Counted from the stretch's first letter, positions 1 through 6,688 are shown. The stretch is DNA of 12,022 nucleotides from Nitrospiraceae bacterium (GCA_003453735.1 DMNE01000256.1:6379-18400); one strand, 5' to 3'. Numbers and translations: made by a program. Notes: generated by a model from the sequence alone, not told the origin.

Positions 1-876
1 TTTATGGGGGAAGCGAGGGTGAGGGAATCTATCGAGAGACTCAAGGTCCACGCCATACCGTGTTTTTCCTATCCTGAGATTGCGGTTACCGCGTTCAAAA
101 GACTCCTTGACTTCAACACCTGGAAACATCGCGGTGAAGAGGCGATATTGCCCCACGTACGGAATAAGGAAAAAGCGGATACGCTTATCAATAGCATTCT
201 CCGGGCCGGCCGCTACGAAGTGGGTGAGGATGCGGCGATGGAGATTCTCTCCCACTATGGCTTCACCTTTCCTGAAAAAGCGCTCGCGCACACTGCCAGG
301 GAGGCATCTGCCATTGCGGAAAGGATCGGATTTCCCTTAGTGATGAAAATCTCCTCCCCTGATATCCTCCATAAGACCGATGTGGGCGGGGTAAAGCTCA
401 ACATCAATTCTGAAATGGCGGCAGAAGACGCTTTCTTGGAAATCACCTCAAACGTGAGAAGGCTCATGCCTGATGCATTTATAAACGGTGTCATGCTATA
501 TGAGATGATTTCGGGGGGCAAAGAGGTGATACTCGGGGTAACCTATGACAGGACATTCGGACACATGATAATGTTCGGATTGGGCGGGATCTATGTCGAA
601 GTCCTCAAGGACGTCTCCTTCAGGATAGCGCCCGTTTCACGCAGGGAGGCATCATCAATGATCAACGAAATCAGAACCAGCGCTCTTTTAAAGGGATCGC
701 GCGGGGAGAAACCCGTGGACATCGAATCGATCATCGACGGGATAGTTGGCGTATCATCGATCGTCACTGACTTTCCGGTGATACATGAGCTTGACATAAA
801 TCCGCTGGTCGTTATGCAGAAAGGGGCACTCGCCCTTGACGCACGGATCATTTTTGAGAGGCAGAAGAGCTCTTAG
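1..876 (+). CDS. Acetate/acyl-CoA synthetase (ADP-forming), C-terminal part, 5' truncated by window
   Basis: Enzymes of this family interconvert acyl-CoA plus ADP and phosphate with free acid, CoA and ATP, making ATP during acetate formation in anaerobes. The reading frame is open to the window edge, so the ATG at 4 is probably internal. Residues 1-45 (counted from that Met) look like the end of the CoA-ligase domain. About 50-285 form an ATP-grasp_5 domain, recognised by MKISSPDILHKTDVGGVKLN, then MFGLGGIYVEVLKDVSFRI and the closing ELDINPLVV. The CoA-binding domain and the phosphorylated histidine expected upstream lie outside the window. A BioD-like/DRTGG protein follows 98 bp downstream on the same strand, which fits a shared role in acetyl-CoA/acetate metabolism. 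The family is clear; acetyl, aryl or other substrate preference cannot be read from this part. Confidence 0.9.
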   Translation, partial: FMGEARVRESIERLKVHAIPCFSYPEIAVTAFKRLLDFNTWKHRGEEAILPHVRNKEKADTLINSILRAGRYEVGEDAAMEILSHYGFTFPEKALAHTAREASAIAERIGFPLVMKISSPDILHKTDVGGVKLNINSEMAAEDAFLEITSNVRRLMPDAFINGVMLYEMISGGKEVILGVTYDRTFGHMIMFGLGGIYVEVLKDVSFRIAPVSRREASSMINEIRTSALLKGSRGEKPVDIESIIDGIVGVSSIVTDFPVIHELDINPLVVMQKGALALDARIIFERQKSS

Positions 877-884
877 GCCCTGTT

Positions 885-899
885 CCATTATGATAATGG
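885..899. repeat. Perfect 7+1+7 palindrome between the two acetyl-CoA-related genes
   Basis: CCATTAT and ATAATGG flank a single G, nine bases after the stop codon of the ADP-forming synthetase gene. Outer CCCT (878-881) and AGGG (904-907) could lengthen the stem. No T-tract follows, so it is not a normal intrinsic terminator. It could be an operator, an mRNA-processing structure or chance. Confidence 0.4.
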
Positions 900-974
900 C
901 GGATAGGGAGTTGCTGCTTCAGCGGCTATGCGTAACTCAGACCCTTGGACTCTCAACAGAAGAGGAGGCGACTT

Positions 975-2036
975 ATGGTTCCAGTGTTTATAGTATCCAG
1001 CAGGGCTTATACGGGAAAAACTTTCCTTGCCCTTGGTCTTGCGTTTAATCTCAGGGAACAGGGATATACCGTTGGATACATGAAACCCATCGGCAAGATA
1101 CCCATCAAAAAAGGGAAAGAGGTCTATGCGGCAGATGCTGTTTTTATGAAAGAGGCTCTTTCCCTGCCTGAACCCCTGAACGTTATCTCTCCTTTTGTCC
1201 TCAGCTATGAAACCCACCAACTCCTGTTAGAAGGCAGAATCGGTAACGTAAAGGAACAGATACGTGAAGCGCTCGAAATCCAGAGCTCTAAAGACATAGT
1301 AATGATCGGCGGTGCAGGAGATCTCTTTCAAGGAGCTACCCTCAATATAGATGCCCTCAGCCTGATCAGCGAGTTAAACTGCCCAGCTCTGATGGTAGAA
1401 TCATGGAATGGAGATACCTCTCTTGATACCCTTATAGGGGGATACAGGCTCCTCGGCAACCGCTTTGCCGGCTGTATCATCAACAAGGTGCCGATCACCA
1501 TAACTAGTCATGTTAAGGAAGCAGTGAAACCATTCTTAGAGAGGATGGGTGTGAACGTACTGGGCGTTTTTCCGAAAGACAGCATCCTCGAATCCATCTC
1601 GGTGAGGCAGTTAGCCGAGATATTGAATGGAAAGATACTCTGTTGCGATGACAGGCTCGATGATTTCGTCGAACAGTTTTCTGTAGGCGCTATGGATGTG
1701 GACAGTGCCCTCACCTATTTCAGGAGAACGCCGAATAAAGCGGTCATCACTGGATCTCACCGGAGTGATATACAGCTCGCGGCCATAGAGACCTCAACAA
1801 AGTGCATCATCCTCACCGGAGGGCTTTTTGTGAACGATCTCGTCCTTGGCAAGGCGCAGGCAAAGGGAATTCCGATCATATCGGTGCACTCTGATACCTT
1901 CAAGACCATCGAGAAGATCGAGTCCGTCATCGGAAAAATCGGGATACGGGAGGAGAAGAAGGTCACGAGGATCAGAGAGGTCACCGAAGATTTTGACTAC
2001 GCGAGGTTACTGAACACACTGAAGGTGCAAAAGTAA
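975..2036 (+). CDS. BioD-like P-loop / DRTGG domain protein (phosphotransacetylase N-terminal-type)
   Basis: This 353-residue protein matches the regulatory N-terminal half of long phosphotransacetylases but lacks the catalytic PTA domain. The N-terminal part is a dethiobiotin-synthetase-like P-loop domain: VPVFIVSSRAYTGKTFLALG has the phosphate-binding GKT, and YMKPIGKIP follows. A DRTGG-type domain lies roughly between residues 210 and 320 and includes the segment CIILTGGL. I chose the ATG at 975 over the upstream in-frame ATG at 945 because GAGGAGG at 962-968 sits six bases before it. The preceding gene makes an ADP-forming acyl-CoA synthetase. Stand-alone proteins of this type occur in anaerobes and archaea; a nucleotide- or metabolite-sensing role in acetate metabolism is inference. 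The exact function is unknown. Confidence 0.8.
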   Translation: MVPVFIVSSRAYTGKTFLALGLAFNLREQGYTVGYMKPIGKIPIKKGKEVYAADAVFMKEALSLPEPLNVISPFVLSYETHQLLLEGRIGNVKEQIREALEIQSSKDIVMIGGAGDLFQGATLNIDALSLISELNCPALMVESWNGDTSLDTLIGGYRLLGNRFAGCIINKVPITITSHVKEAVKPFLERMGVNVLGVFPKDSILESISVRQLAEILNGKILCCDDRLDDFVEQFSVGAMDVDSALTYFRRTPNKAVITGSHRSDIQLAAIETSTKCIILTGGLFVNDLVLGKAQAKGIPIISVHSDTFKTIEKIESVIGKIGIREEKKVTRIREVTEDFDYARLLNTLKVQK

Positions 2037-2328
2037 CCGGCAAGAAACAGGGCTTGTAGGGATGCCGTTAAGACATCCGGATGTGGAGGATAGTCAGGAT
2101 ACTGTCAGAACTTTATTCTTGCTTGATTTAGTGCCAATTAAGGTTTGAATCGGCAGGTGTTGCCTGTCAAAAAAATTGTCGACCCATCCAGGAACTGTTG
2201 AAGATTTGATGCAAATGCTTCTGAATCAAAAGCCACCCAACGAGGTGGCCATCAAACAATATGACAGATTTCATAAACTTGTGATATGGATCACAGAATT
2301 TTATGTAAATTTCATTTAATAGTATGTC
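2037..2328. other. Intergenic region before the carboxypeptidase gene
   Basis: This 292-bp stretch has a 12-bp palindrome (ACATCCGGATGT, 2073-2084), a hairpin GCCACC-CAACGA-GGTGGC (2232-2249) with no T-tract, and the CRP-type box listed separately. A plus-strand open stretch from TTG 2176 to TAA 2317-2319 would give 47 residues, but it has no ribosome-binding site and runs through the CRP-type box, so I do not call it a gene. Confidence 0.5.
2280..2295. promoter_or_regulatory. CRP/FNR-family (CRP-type) operator
   Basis: TGTGAT-ATGG-ATCACA is an exact match to the CRP core dyad TGTGA-N6-TCACA, including the extra inner T/A pair. It is centred at 2287.5, upstream of the D-Ala-D-Ala carboxypeptidase gene. 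Half-sites TGTGA/TCACA favour CRP over FNR (TTGAT/ATCAA). If transcription started near 2329 it would sit at about -41.5 (class II spacing). With the TATAAT at 2368-2373 it would sit near -92.5 (class I spacing). The regulator and the true start site are not known from this window. Confidence 0.65.
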
Positions 2329-3336
2329 ATGATTGCATCATGGCCGATGAAGTGTGAACTCGTGCAGTATAATAAGCCATCAGTGAGAAATCACAGGTCA
2401 CAGGGCAAACCTATCAGGCTGTCCATTTTATTAGCACTTCTTGTCATCACTTATTCCTTATCACTCGTCACTGGTGTATCTGCAGATGACATAAAATCCA
2501 GGGCGGCCGTTGTTATGGATGCTGTGACAGGCAGGGTGCTGTATGCAAAGAACTCTGAGCACTGCCTTATGCCTGCAAGCACCACAAAATTAATGACAGC
2601 CTTAGTTGTGCTCGAGCATGCCCGACTGAGCGACGTTGCCACGGTGAGCAAAAAAGCAGCAAATACCGCACCGACTAGGGTCGGATTAAAGGAAGGAGAC
2701 AAGGTTACGATCGAGACACTCCTTTATTCTGCCCTTGTTAGATCAGCAAATGACGCTGCAGTTGCACTTGCCGAGGCGGTTGCAGGTTCTGAAGAACAGT
2801 TCGTGAAGCTGATGAATAGAAAAGCAGTTGACATTGGGGCTGATCATACAAAGTTTGTCAATGCCAACGGCCTTCCGGGTAAAGGTCAGTATACAACTGC
2901 CTATGACCTGTCGAGGATCATGAGGCAGGCTATTCAATATCCTGTACTGAAAGGCATACTCAATACACGCGTAGCAGAGGTTTCGACCCAATCAGGGAAG
3001 ACAATCTTTATTAGAAATACGAACAAACTCTTATGGTCTGACGAAGATATCTTGGGGGGGAAAACTGGGTATACCAGGCAGGCAAGGCACTGCTTTGTCT
3101 GTGCAGGTGGGCGGGACAACGAGACCATTATCGTTGCTCTGCTTGGCGCACCGAGCAGAGATGTGTTATGGAAAGAATCGCGAGACCTGATGACATTTGG
3201 TTTGAAGGTTATGGACCATCAGGAAGAACCAGTTTCTTACCTTACAGAATCTGATGTCGATGCTTCGAAGTTAACAAATGCCTCCTATATCAGGAATGTC
3301 AAGACAAGAAAACCTAGGGACAAAAGACAAGACTAG
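2329..3336 (+). CDS. Serine-type D-alanyl-D-alanine carboxypeptidase (peptidase S11, DacF/PBP5-like)
   Basis: The enzyme removes the terminal D-Ala from peptidoglycan pentapeptides outside the cytoplasmic membrane. All three penicillin-binding motifs are present: SxxK as S84-T-T-K87 in MPASTTKLMTAL, SxN as S139-A-N141, and K245-T-G247 in GGKTGYT. A signal peptide is clear, with a hydrophobic stretch at about residues 31-50 and a VSA|DD cleavage site after residue 52. The start is uncertain. ATG 2329 and the in-frame ATG 2347 lack a Shine-Dalgarno sequence and give long N-termini. GTG 2383 would leave a more typical 12-residue n-region, and TATAAT lies just before it at 2368-2373. The chain ends about 90 residues after KTG, so the usual PBP5 C-terminal beta domain and membrane-anchoring helix seem absent, suggesting a soluble periplasmic form. 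A CRP-type box lies upstream. Confidence 0.88.
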   Translation: MIASWPMKCELVQYNKPSVRNHRSQGKPIRLSILLALLVITYSLSLVTGVSADDIKSRAAVVMDAVTGRVLYAKNSEHCLMPASTTKLMTALVVLEHARLSDVATVSKKAANTAPTRVGLKEGDKVTIETLLYSALVRSANDAAVALAEAVAGSEEQFVKLMNRKAVDIGADHTKFVNANGLPGKGQYTTAYDLSRIMRQAIQYPVLKGILNTRVAEVSTQSGKTIFIRNTNKLLWSDEDILGGKTGYTRQARHCFVCAGGRDNETIIVALLGAPSRDVLWKESRDLMTFGLKVMDHQEEPVSYLTESDVDASKLTNASYIRNVKTRKPRDKRQD

Positions 3337-3407
3337 TATGTAAAATATGTCTTCGCTTCAAGACCATTTGCACATCAGAAAAAGTACCTCTATCCATCTT
3401 TTGTTGT

Positions 3408-3424
3408 GCGAGCCAACGGCTCGC
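3408..3424. repeat. Perfect hairpin GCGAGCC-AAC-GGCTCGC
   Basis: A 7-bp GC-rich stem with a 3-base loop lies 72 bp after the carboxypeptidase stop. It is flanked by CTTTT (3399-3403) and AAAAAG (3425-3430), so the outer bases are also partly complementary. On neither strand does a T-tract follow the stem, so it does not look like a standard intrinsic terminator. It may be a repetitive-palindrome-type element or an mRNA 3'-end stabiliser. Confidence 0.5.
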
Positions 3425-3517
3425 AAAAAGATACAGCAATATTTTTTGCATGCAGGCTAAGCGCTTCTCTGCTTTTTCTACAAGACGTTGTCCCATTCAC
3501 TAACTCAGCCTGACCTA

Positions 3518-3526
3518 TGGTATAAT
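3518..3526 (+). promoter_or_regulatory. Extended -10 promoter upstream of the PilZ gene
   Basis: TGGTATAAT is a perfect extended -10 (TG-N-TATAAT). No good -35 is present at normal spacing, which is usual for this promoter class. Transcription would start near 3533, leaving about 120 bases of leader before the PilZ start. Confidence 0.5.
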
Positions 3527-3654
3527 CGAGAGCTTTACGATTCATGTATTTAATGGAAAAGTATAAAGATGTAAAGCCTTTTCGTTATGATGTCGAATCG
3601 GAAAAATAGTTAGAGGTACTTCTTAATTTCTGAATTTACGGAGATCACGTTATT

Positions 3655-3915
3655 ATGAGCAGAGGTCTGTATGGCACTCCAGACAAAAGAAGAAGCCCCA
3701 GATACAATAGGAGATTTCCCATAATATTAGAATATGAAGATAAGACTCTTGAAATGAGGACACTTGATATTTCAAAACATGGCGTCCTTATCCCCATTCG
3801 CGTGCCTCCACCCATAGGGTCTCCGGTTACAGTAATTCTGACAATCAGAAATGAAACGTCTCGCTTTGAGGGGATAGTGATACGACATACAAAGAGCCGC
3901 GTCAATGGGATCTGA
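3655..3915 (+). CDS. PilZ-domain protein, C-terminally truncated by stop codons (likely decaying)
   Basis: PilZ domains bind cyclic di-GMP and relay it to motility, exopolysaccharide or other targets. Both binding motifs are intact: RxxxR as R12-R-S-P-R16, and DxSxxG as D38-I-S-K-H-G43. GGAG at 3640-3643 is a modest ribosome-binding site 11 bases before the ATG. The 86-residue product is short for a single PilZ domain, usually about 100-120 residues. After the TGA at 3913-3915 the same frame continues as TTAAGINLSSP, then TAA, then YEEFVKDKIL up to the left end of an IS630 element. Past the element it reads IE and a TAG at 5098-5100. An intact ancestor would have been 111 residues. I infer a gene damaged by two nonsense changes and the insertion; the truncated protein would lack the last strand and C-terminal helix, so function is doubtful. 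Confidence 0.75.
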   Translation: MSRGLYGTPDKRRSPRYNRRFPIILEYEDKTLEMRTLDISKHGVLIPIRVPPPIGSPVTVILTIRNETSRFEGIVIRHTKSRVNGI

Positions 3916-3981
3916 ACGACTGCTGCAGGGATCAATTTGTCTTCACCCTAATATGAGGAGTTTGTAAAAGATAAGATATTA
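3916..3981 (+). pseudogene. Continuation of the PilZ reading frame beyond its first stop
   Basis: In the PilZ frame this segment reads TTAAGINLSSP, a TAA at 3949-3951, then YEEFVKDKIL. It looks like a normal PilZ C-terminus apart from the two stop codons. It ends exactly at the TA target dinucleotide of the insertion sequence. The last two codons and stop of the ancestral gene (ATT GAG TAG) are at 5092-5100, on the far side of the element. Confidence 0.6.
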
Positions 3982-4005
3982 TTGACTTCCGCATAAGTAA
4001 TGCAA
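3982..4005 (+). repeat. IS630 left terminal inverted repeat
   Basis: This 24-bp repeat pairs with the one at 5066-5089. It begins TTGACT, which also reads as a -35 box for the transposase promoter. Confidence 0.9.
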
Positions 4006-4011
4006 TAAAAT
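3982..4011 (+). promoter_or_regulatory. Transposase promoter overlapping the left inverted repeat
   Basis: TTGACT at 3982-3987 and TAAAAT at 4006-4011 are spaced by 18 bp, each one base from the sigma-70 consensus. Transcription would start near 4018, shortly before the strong ribosome-binding site AAGGAGG at 4027-4033. Confidence 0.55.
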
Positions 4012-4040
4012 AGAGATATCCTTAAAAAGGAGGTGTCTCT

Positions 4041-5062
4041 ATGCGGCCTCATGGTTCTCCACAATCGCTGGAAGAACGCCGGAAACGAGGAATTACATTT
4101 CTCAAACAGAAGTTGTCGCTTCATGAGATTGCCCGACGTATAGGCTGTAACGCAAGTAGCGTCCTTCGGTGGCGTGATGCTTTGAAAAAAGGCGGTAAAG
4201 ATGCGCTTAAGGCGAAGCCGGTTCCTGGCCGACCACCGAAGCTGACCTCTAAACAAAAACAGCATCTTGTTCGCCTCCTGACAAAAGGGGCCATGGCACA
4301 TGGATATCGGACGGAGTTGTGGACAACAAAACGCATCTCCGAAGTAATCGAGCGTCAACTGGGGGTAACATACCATTATAATCACGTGGGCAAACTCTTG
4401 CACCAGATAGGGTGGAGCTACCAGAAGCCAAAACGTCGCGCCATTGAGCGTGATGAAGAAGAGATAGCGAAATGGAAACGCTCTGTCTTGCCCCGGGTAA
4501 AAAAAACGCCGCAAGGCTGGCGGCCCACCTCGTCTTTATCGACGAATCGGGCTTCCTCTTGATTCCCTCGGTTCCTAAAACGTGGAGTCCAGTGGGGCAG
4601 ACCCCGATTCTGCATCATCGGTATCGTCATGACCGCATCTCCGTCATCTCCGGTATCGCCGTCAGCCCCAAGCGCTTCCATTGTAAGCTGTACTGCCAGC
4701 TGTATGAGGACAATATTCGATGTGAGGAAGTAACGATATTTCTCCGCCATCTGTTACGTCAAATACCTGGCCACCTAGTCGTTCTGCTGGATAATGGCAG
4801 AATCCATCGCGAGGATTCCATCGAGGATCTTCTTTCCCGAACGTCCCGTTTGCACCTGCAAGCCTTCCCGCCGTATGCTTCCGACCTGAACCCAGACGAA
4901 GGGGTATGGAATCACCTCAAGAAAACCTTAGCGAACGGTCGCCCTGATGATCAAAACGAGTTGATGGACGCATTGTCTGATGAAATCTGCCGGGTGGGTG
5001 CTTCTCAGACTCTCTTGCGTGGTTGCATCAAGCAGTCAGATTTACCTTCTTTTTTCCCCTGA
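4041..5062 (+). CDS. IS630-family transposase, two overlapping frames joined by a -1 frameshift
   Basis: The first frame (4041-4562) encodes the helix-turn-helix region: LSLHEIARRIGCNASSVLRW, then a winged helix with GYRTELWTTKRISEVI. The second frame, open through 4472-5062, holds the DDE nuclease core: FIDESGF (first Asp), LLDNGRIHR (second Asp) and LNPDEGVWNHLK (Glu). The frames meet at a run of eight A at 4499-4506, read as A-AAA-AAA. A -1 slip there gives a 340-residue protein reading RVKKNAARLAAHLVFIDESG, the usual IS630 length. A 5-bp GC hairpin (4508-4512 with 4520-4524) follows directly. Programmed frameshifting is known in this family, and intact ends favour it. A simple indel in the A-run, or a sequencing error, would look the same. 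AAGGAGG at 4027-4033 fixes the start. Confidence 0.88.
4499..4524 (+). other. Candidate -1 programmed frameshift signal
   Basis: Eight consecutive A (4499-4506) form an A-AAA-AAA slippery heptamer in the first transposase frame. The GCCGC (4508-4512) and GCGGC (4520-4524) arms with a 7-base loop could act as the stimulating hairpin. Its spacing of about one base is shorter than the usual five to eight. Confidence 0.55.
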
Positions 5063-5065
5063 TTG

Positions 5066-5089
5066 TTGCATTACTTATGCGGAGAGCAA
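5066..5089 (-). repeat. IS630 right terminal inverted repeat
   Basis: It is the reverse complement of the left repeat at 3982-4005 except for three adjacent bases. It ends immediately before the TA at 5090-5091. Confidence 0.9.
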
Positions 5090-5198
5090 TAATTGAGTAG
5101 GTCGCTTCTCAGCGATCTCCATTTTGTTTCACTATAGTAGCCCGTACGCTTTGCTTGAGCTTTCCGCTTAGGTCTTCCTCTTTATCAGAAGGCAGGCA

Positions 5199-6680
5199 CT
5201 ATACTCGTTGCAGCGTCTTTATCAGCGCCTCTGCCTTCTTAAGGGTCTCGTGATATTCCCTTTCCGGGTCCGAATCAGCAACAATCCCCGCACCTGCCTG
5301 GACATAGGCATATCCGTCTTTTATCACAAAAGTCCTGATGATGATGTTCAGGTCCATGTTCCCGGAAAATCCTATGTAGCCCATAGAACCGGTATATGCC
5401 CCCCGTCTCACGGGCTCCAGTTCGTCTATGATCTCCATACATCTCACCTTCGGGACGCCAGTTATAGTTCCTCCTGGAAACGTCGCCTTGACGACGTCGA
5501 GAGGCGTCTTGCCAAGCGCGAGAACACCGCACACGTTAGACACGATATGAATGACATGTGAATAATCTTCGGTAATCATGAACTCATCGACTTTTACACT
5601 TCCGTAGTCAGAGACTTTCCCGATGTCGTTCCGCTCTAGGTCAATCAGCATGATATGCTCTGCCCTCTCCTTGTCATTCAGCAACAACTCTTCCCTCATG
5701 TGTTTATCTTCTCTTGTATCTCTACCCCTCGGCCTCGTACCCGCTATGGGACGTGTTTCAATATTGCCGTCTCTCAGGCGGACGAGTCTCTCAGGGGATG
5801 AACTGACAACAAAATAATGACCAAAATCAATAAACCCGGCGAACGGCGAAGGGTTAATGTTCTTGAGCACCGTGTAAAGACGCCATGGATTCAACTCGCC
5901 TATGTAAGCGGAGACTCTCTGAGAGAGGTTCGCCTGGAATATATCCCCTGCCGCAATATATGCCTTCGCCCTTTTCACCATGTCCATGTATTCTTCCTTC
6001 CTCATTTCATGGAGCACCTCGATCTTCTGAGGGATCCGGCCTGGACTGGCTGAAAAATCTCTACCCTTGCCTGCTTCTAGGACTCTGCCGACCTGATCGA
6101 GGACCTCTTCGGCCTCTTCGTACCAGAGCCCGTGATCAGGTTCACTGCCTCTCAAGCCTGGACAGACAATCGCCCATGACCTTTTCTGCTTATGGTCAAA
6201 GGCGATGAGTCTATCGACAATAAAAAAATGTGCGTCCGGGATGCGGAGGTCATCTGCAGTGGTCTTCGGAAGTTTTTCGAGATAATGAACAAAGTCATAA
6301 CTGAGAAGGCCCGCTGCCCCGCCCTGAAATGGCGGGAGTTCGGGTGCGGCTTTCTGGGAATACGCTCCGAGAATCTCATCCAGTTTCTTCAGGGGCTTTT
6401 CCTGGGATAGGGCACAGTTCCCCCCTGATTCAATTTCGACAAGCCCATCCTTCACCTTAAAGACGGCAGCTGCGTCAAAGCCTACGAAAGAGTATCGCGC
6501 GATCTTCTCCAGACCCTTGACGCTCTCAAAGAGAAAAGAGCCCGGACCGGAGAACAGCGCATACGCCTGCTCAGGAGGAATATAGGGTATCTCCGCATAG
6601 ATCGGTGGAATTTCACCGGCAACGCAATCATCAAGGAATTGCGCCTTCGTCTGGGAGCCAGGATATCCGCGGTCGTGCAC
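5199..6680 (-). CDS. Anthranilate / para-aminobenzoate synthase component I (TrpE/PabB family)
   Basis: The enzyme aminates chorismate to give anthranilate (tryptophan) or aminodeoxychorismate (folate), with ammonia normally supplied by a TrpG/PabA glutaminase. None is encoded here. The 493 residues include the N-terminal FLFESVKGLEKIARYSFVG and the chorismate-binding core: GDIFQANLSQR (245-255), NPSPF (276-280), PIAGTRPRG (311-319), ERNDIGKV (349-356), FPGGTITGVPK (401-411) and QAGAGIVADSDPEREY. Evidence on specificity is mixed. Ala313 in PIAGT is typical of TrpE, where PabB has Lys. FPGGTITG, NPSPF and YTGSMGYIGF look more like PabB. I leave the symbol blank. The start is a GTG at 6680 with no strong Shine-Dalgarno sequence, nine bases past the pyrF stop, so translational coupling is likely. 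It is the last gene of the dcd-pyrF unit. Confidence 0.88.
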   Translation of the reverse strand: MHDRGYPGSQTKAQFLDDCVAGEIPPIYAEIPYIPPEQAYALFSGPGSFLFESVKGLEKIARYSFVGFDAAAVFKVKDGLVEIESGGNCALSQEKPLKKLDEILGAYSQKAAPELPPFQGGAAGLLSYDFVHYLEKLPKTTADDLRIPDAHFFIVDRLIAFDHKQKRSWAIVCPGLRGSEPDHGLWYEEAEEVLDQVGRVLEAGKGRDFSASPGRIPQKIEVLHEMRKEEYMDMVKRAKAYIAAGDIFQANLSQRVSAYIGELNPWRLYTVLKNINPSPFAGFIDFGHYFVVSSSPERLVRLRDGNIETRPIAGTRPRGRDTREDKHMREELLLNDKERAEHIMLIDLERNDIGKVSDYGSVKVDEFMITEDYSHVIHIVSNVCGVLALGKTPLDVVKATFPGGTITGVPKVRCMEIIDELEPVRRGAYTGSMGYIGFSGNMDLNIIIRTFVIKDGYAYVQAGAGIVADSDPEREYHETLKKAEALIKTLQRV

Positions 6681-6688
6681 GATGTCTT

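Larger units (their letters stand above)
3337..3654. other. 318-bp intergenic region between carboxypeptidase and PilZ genes
   Basis: It contains the perfect hairpin at 3408-3424 and the extended -10 promoter at 3518-3526, both listed separately. A tiny plus-strand frame from ATG 3544 (or 3553) to TAG 3607-3609 would give 21 or 18 residues. It lies downstream of that promoter, but its ribosome-binding site is poor, so it is left uncalled. No RNA gene was recognised. Confidence 0.5.
3980..5091. mobile_element. Complete IS630-family insertion sequence (element 3982-5089) with TA target duplication
   Basis: The 1108-bp element is bounded by 24-bp terminal inverted repeats at 3982-4005 and 5066-5089. 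They match at 21 of 24 positions; the three mismatches are adjacent (ACT on the left against CTC on the right). The shared inner part is TCCGCATAAGTAATGCAA. Each end is flanked by TA (3980-3981 and 5090-5091), the target duplication expected for the IS630/Tc1-mariner group. Size, ends and the DDE transposase all agree. It lies in the last codons of the PilZ gene, and intact ends suggest a fairly recent insertion. Confidence 0.92.

Noticed and set aside
888..1220. 110-codon minus-strand frame
   Set aside because: It is antisense to the start of the BioD-like/DRTGG gene and lacks any recognisable domain.
2176..2319. 47-codon plus-strand open stretch before the carboxypeptidase gene
   Set aside because: It has a TTG start, no Shine-Dalgarno sequence, no known family, and contains the CRP-type box.
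3314..3496. 60-codon minus-strand frame after the carboxypeptidase gene
   Set aside because: The translation looks mildly protein-like, but there is no ribosome-binding site, it overlaps the end of the carboxypeptidase gene and it runs through the perfect hairpin.
3645..3935. 96-codon minus-strand frame opposite the PilZ gene
   Set aside because: The plus-strand frame has both PilZ c-di-GMP-binding motifs; the antisense frame has none and no ribosome-binding site.
3948..4514. 188-codon minus-strand frame in the insertion sequence
   Set aside because: It is antisense to the transposase, starts outside the element and crosses its left end.
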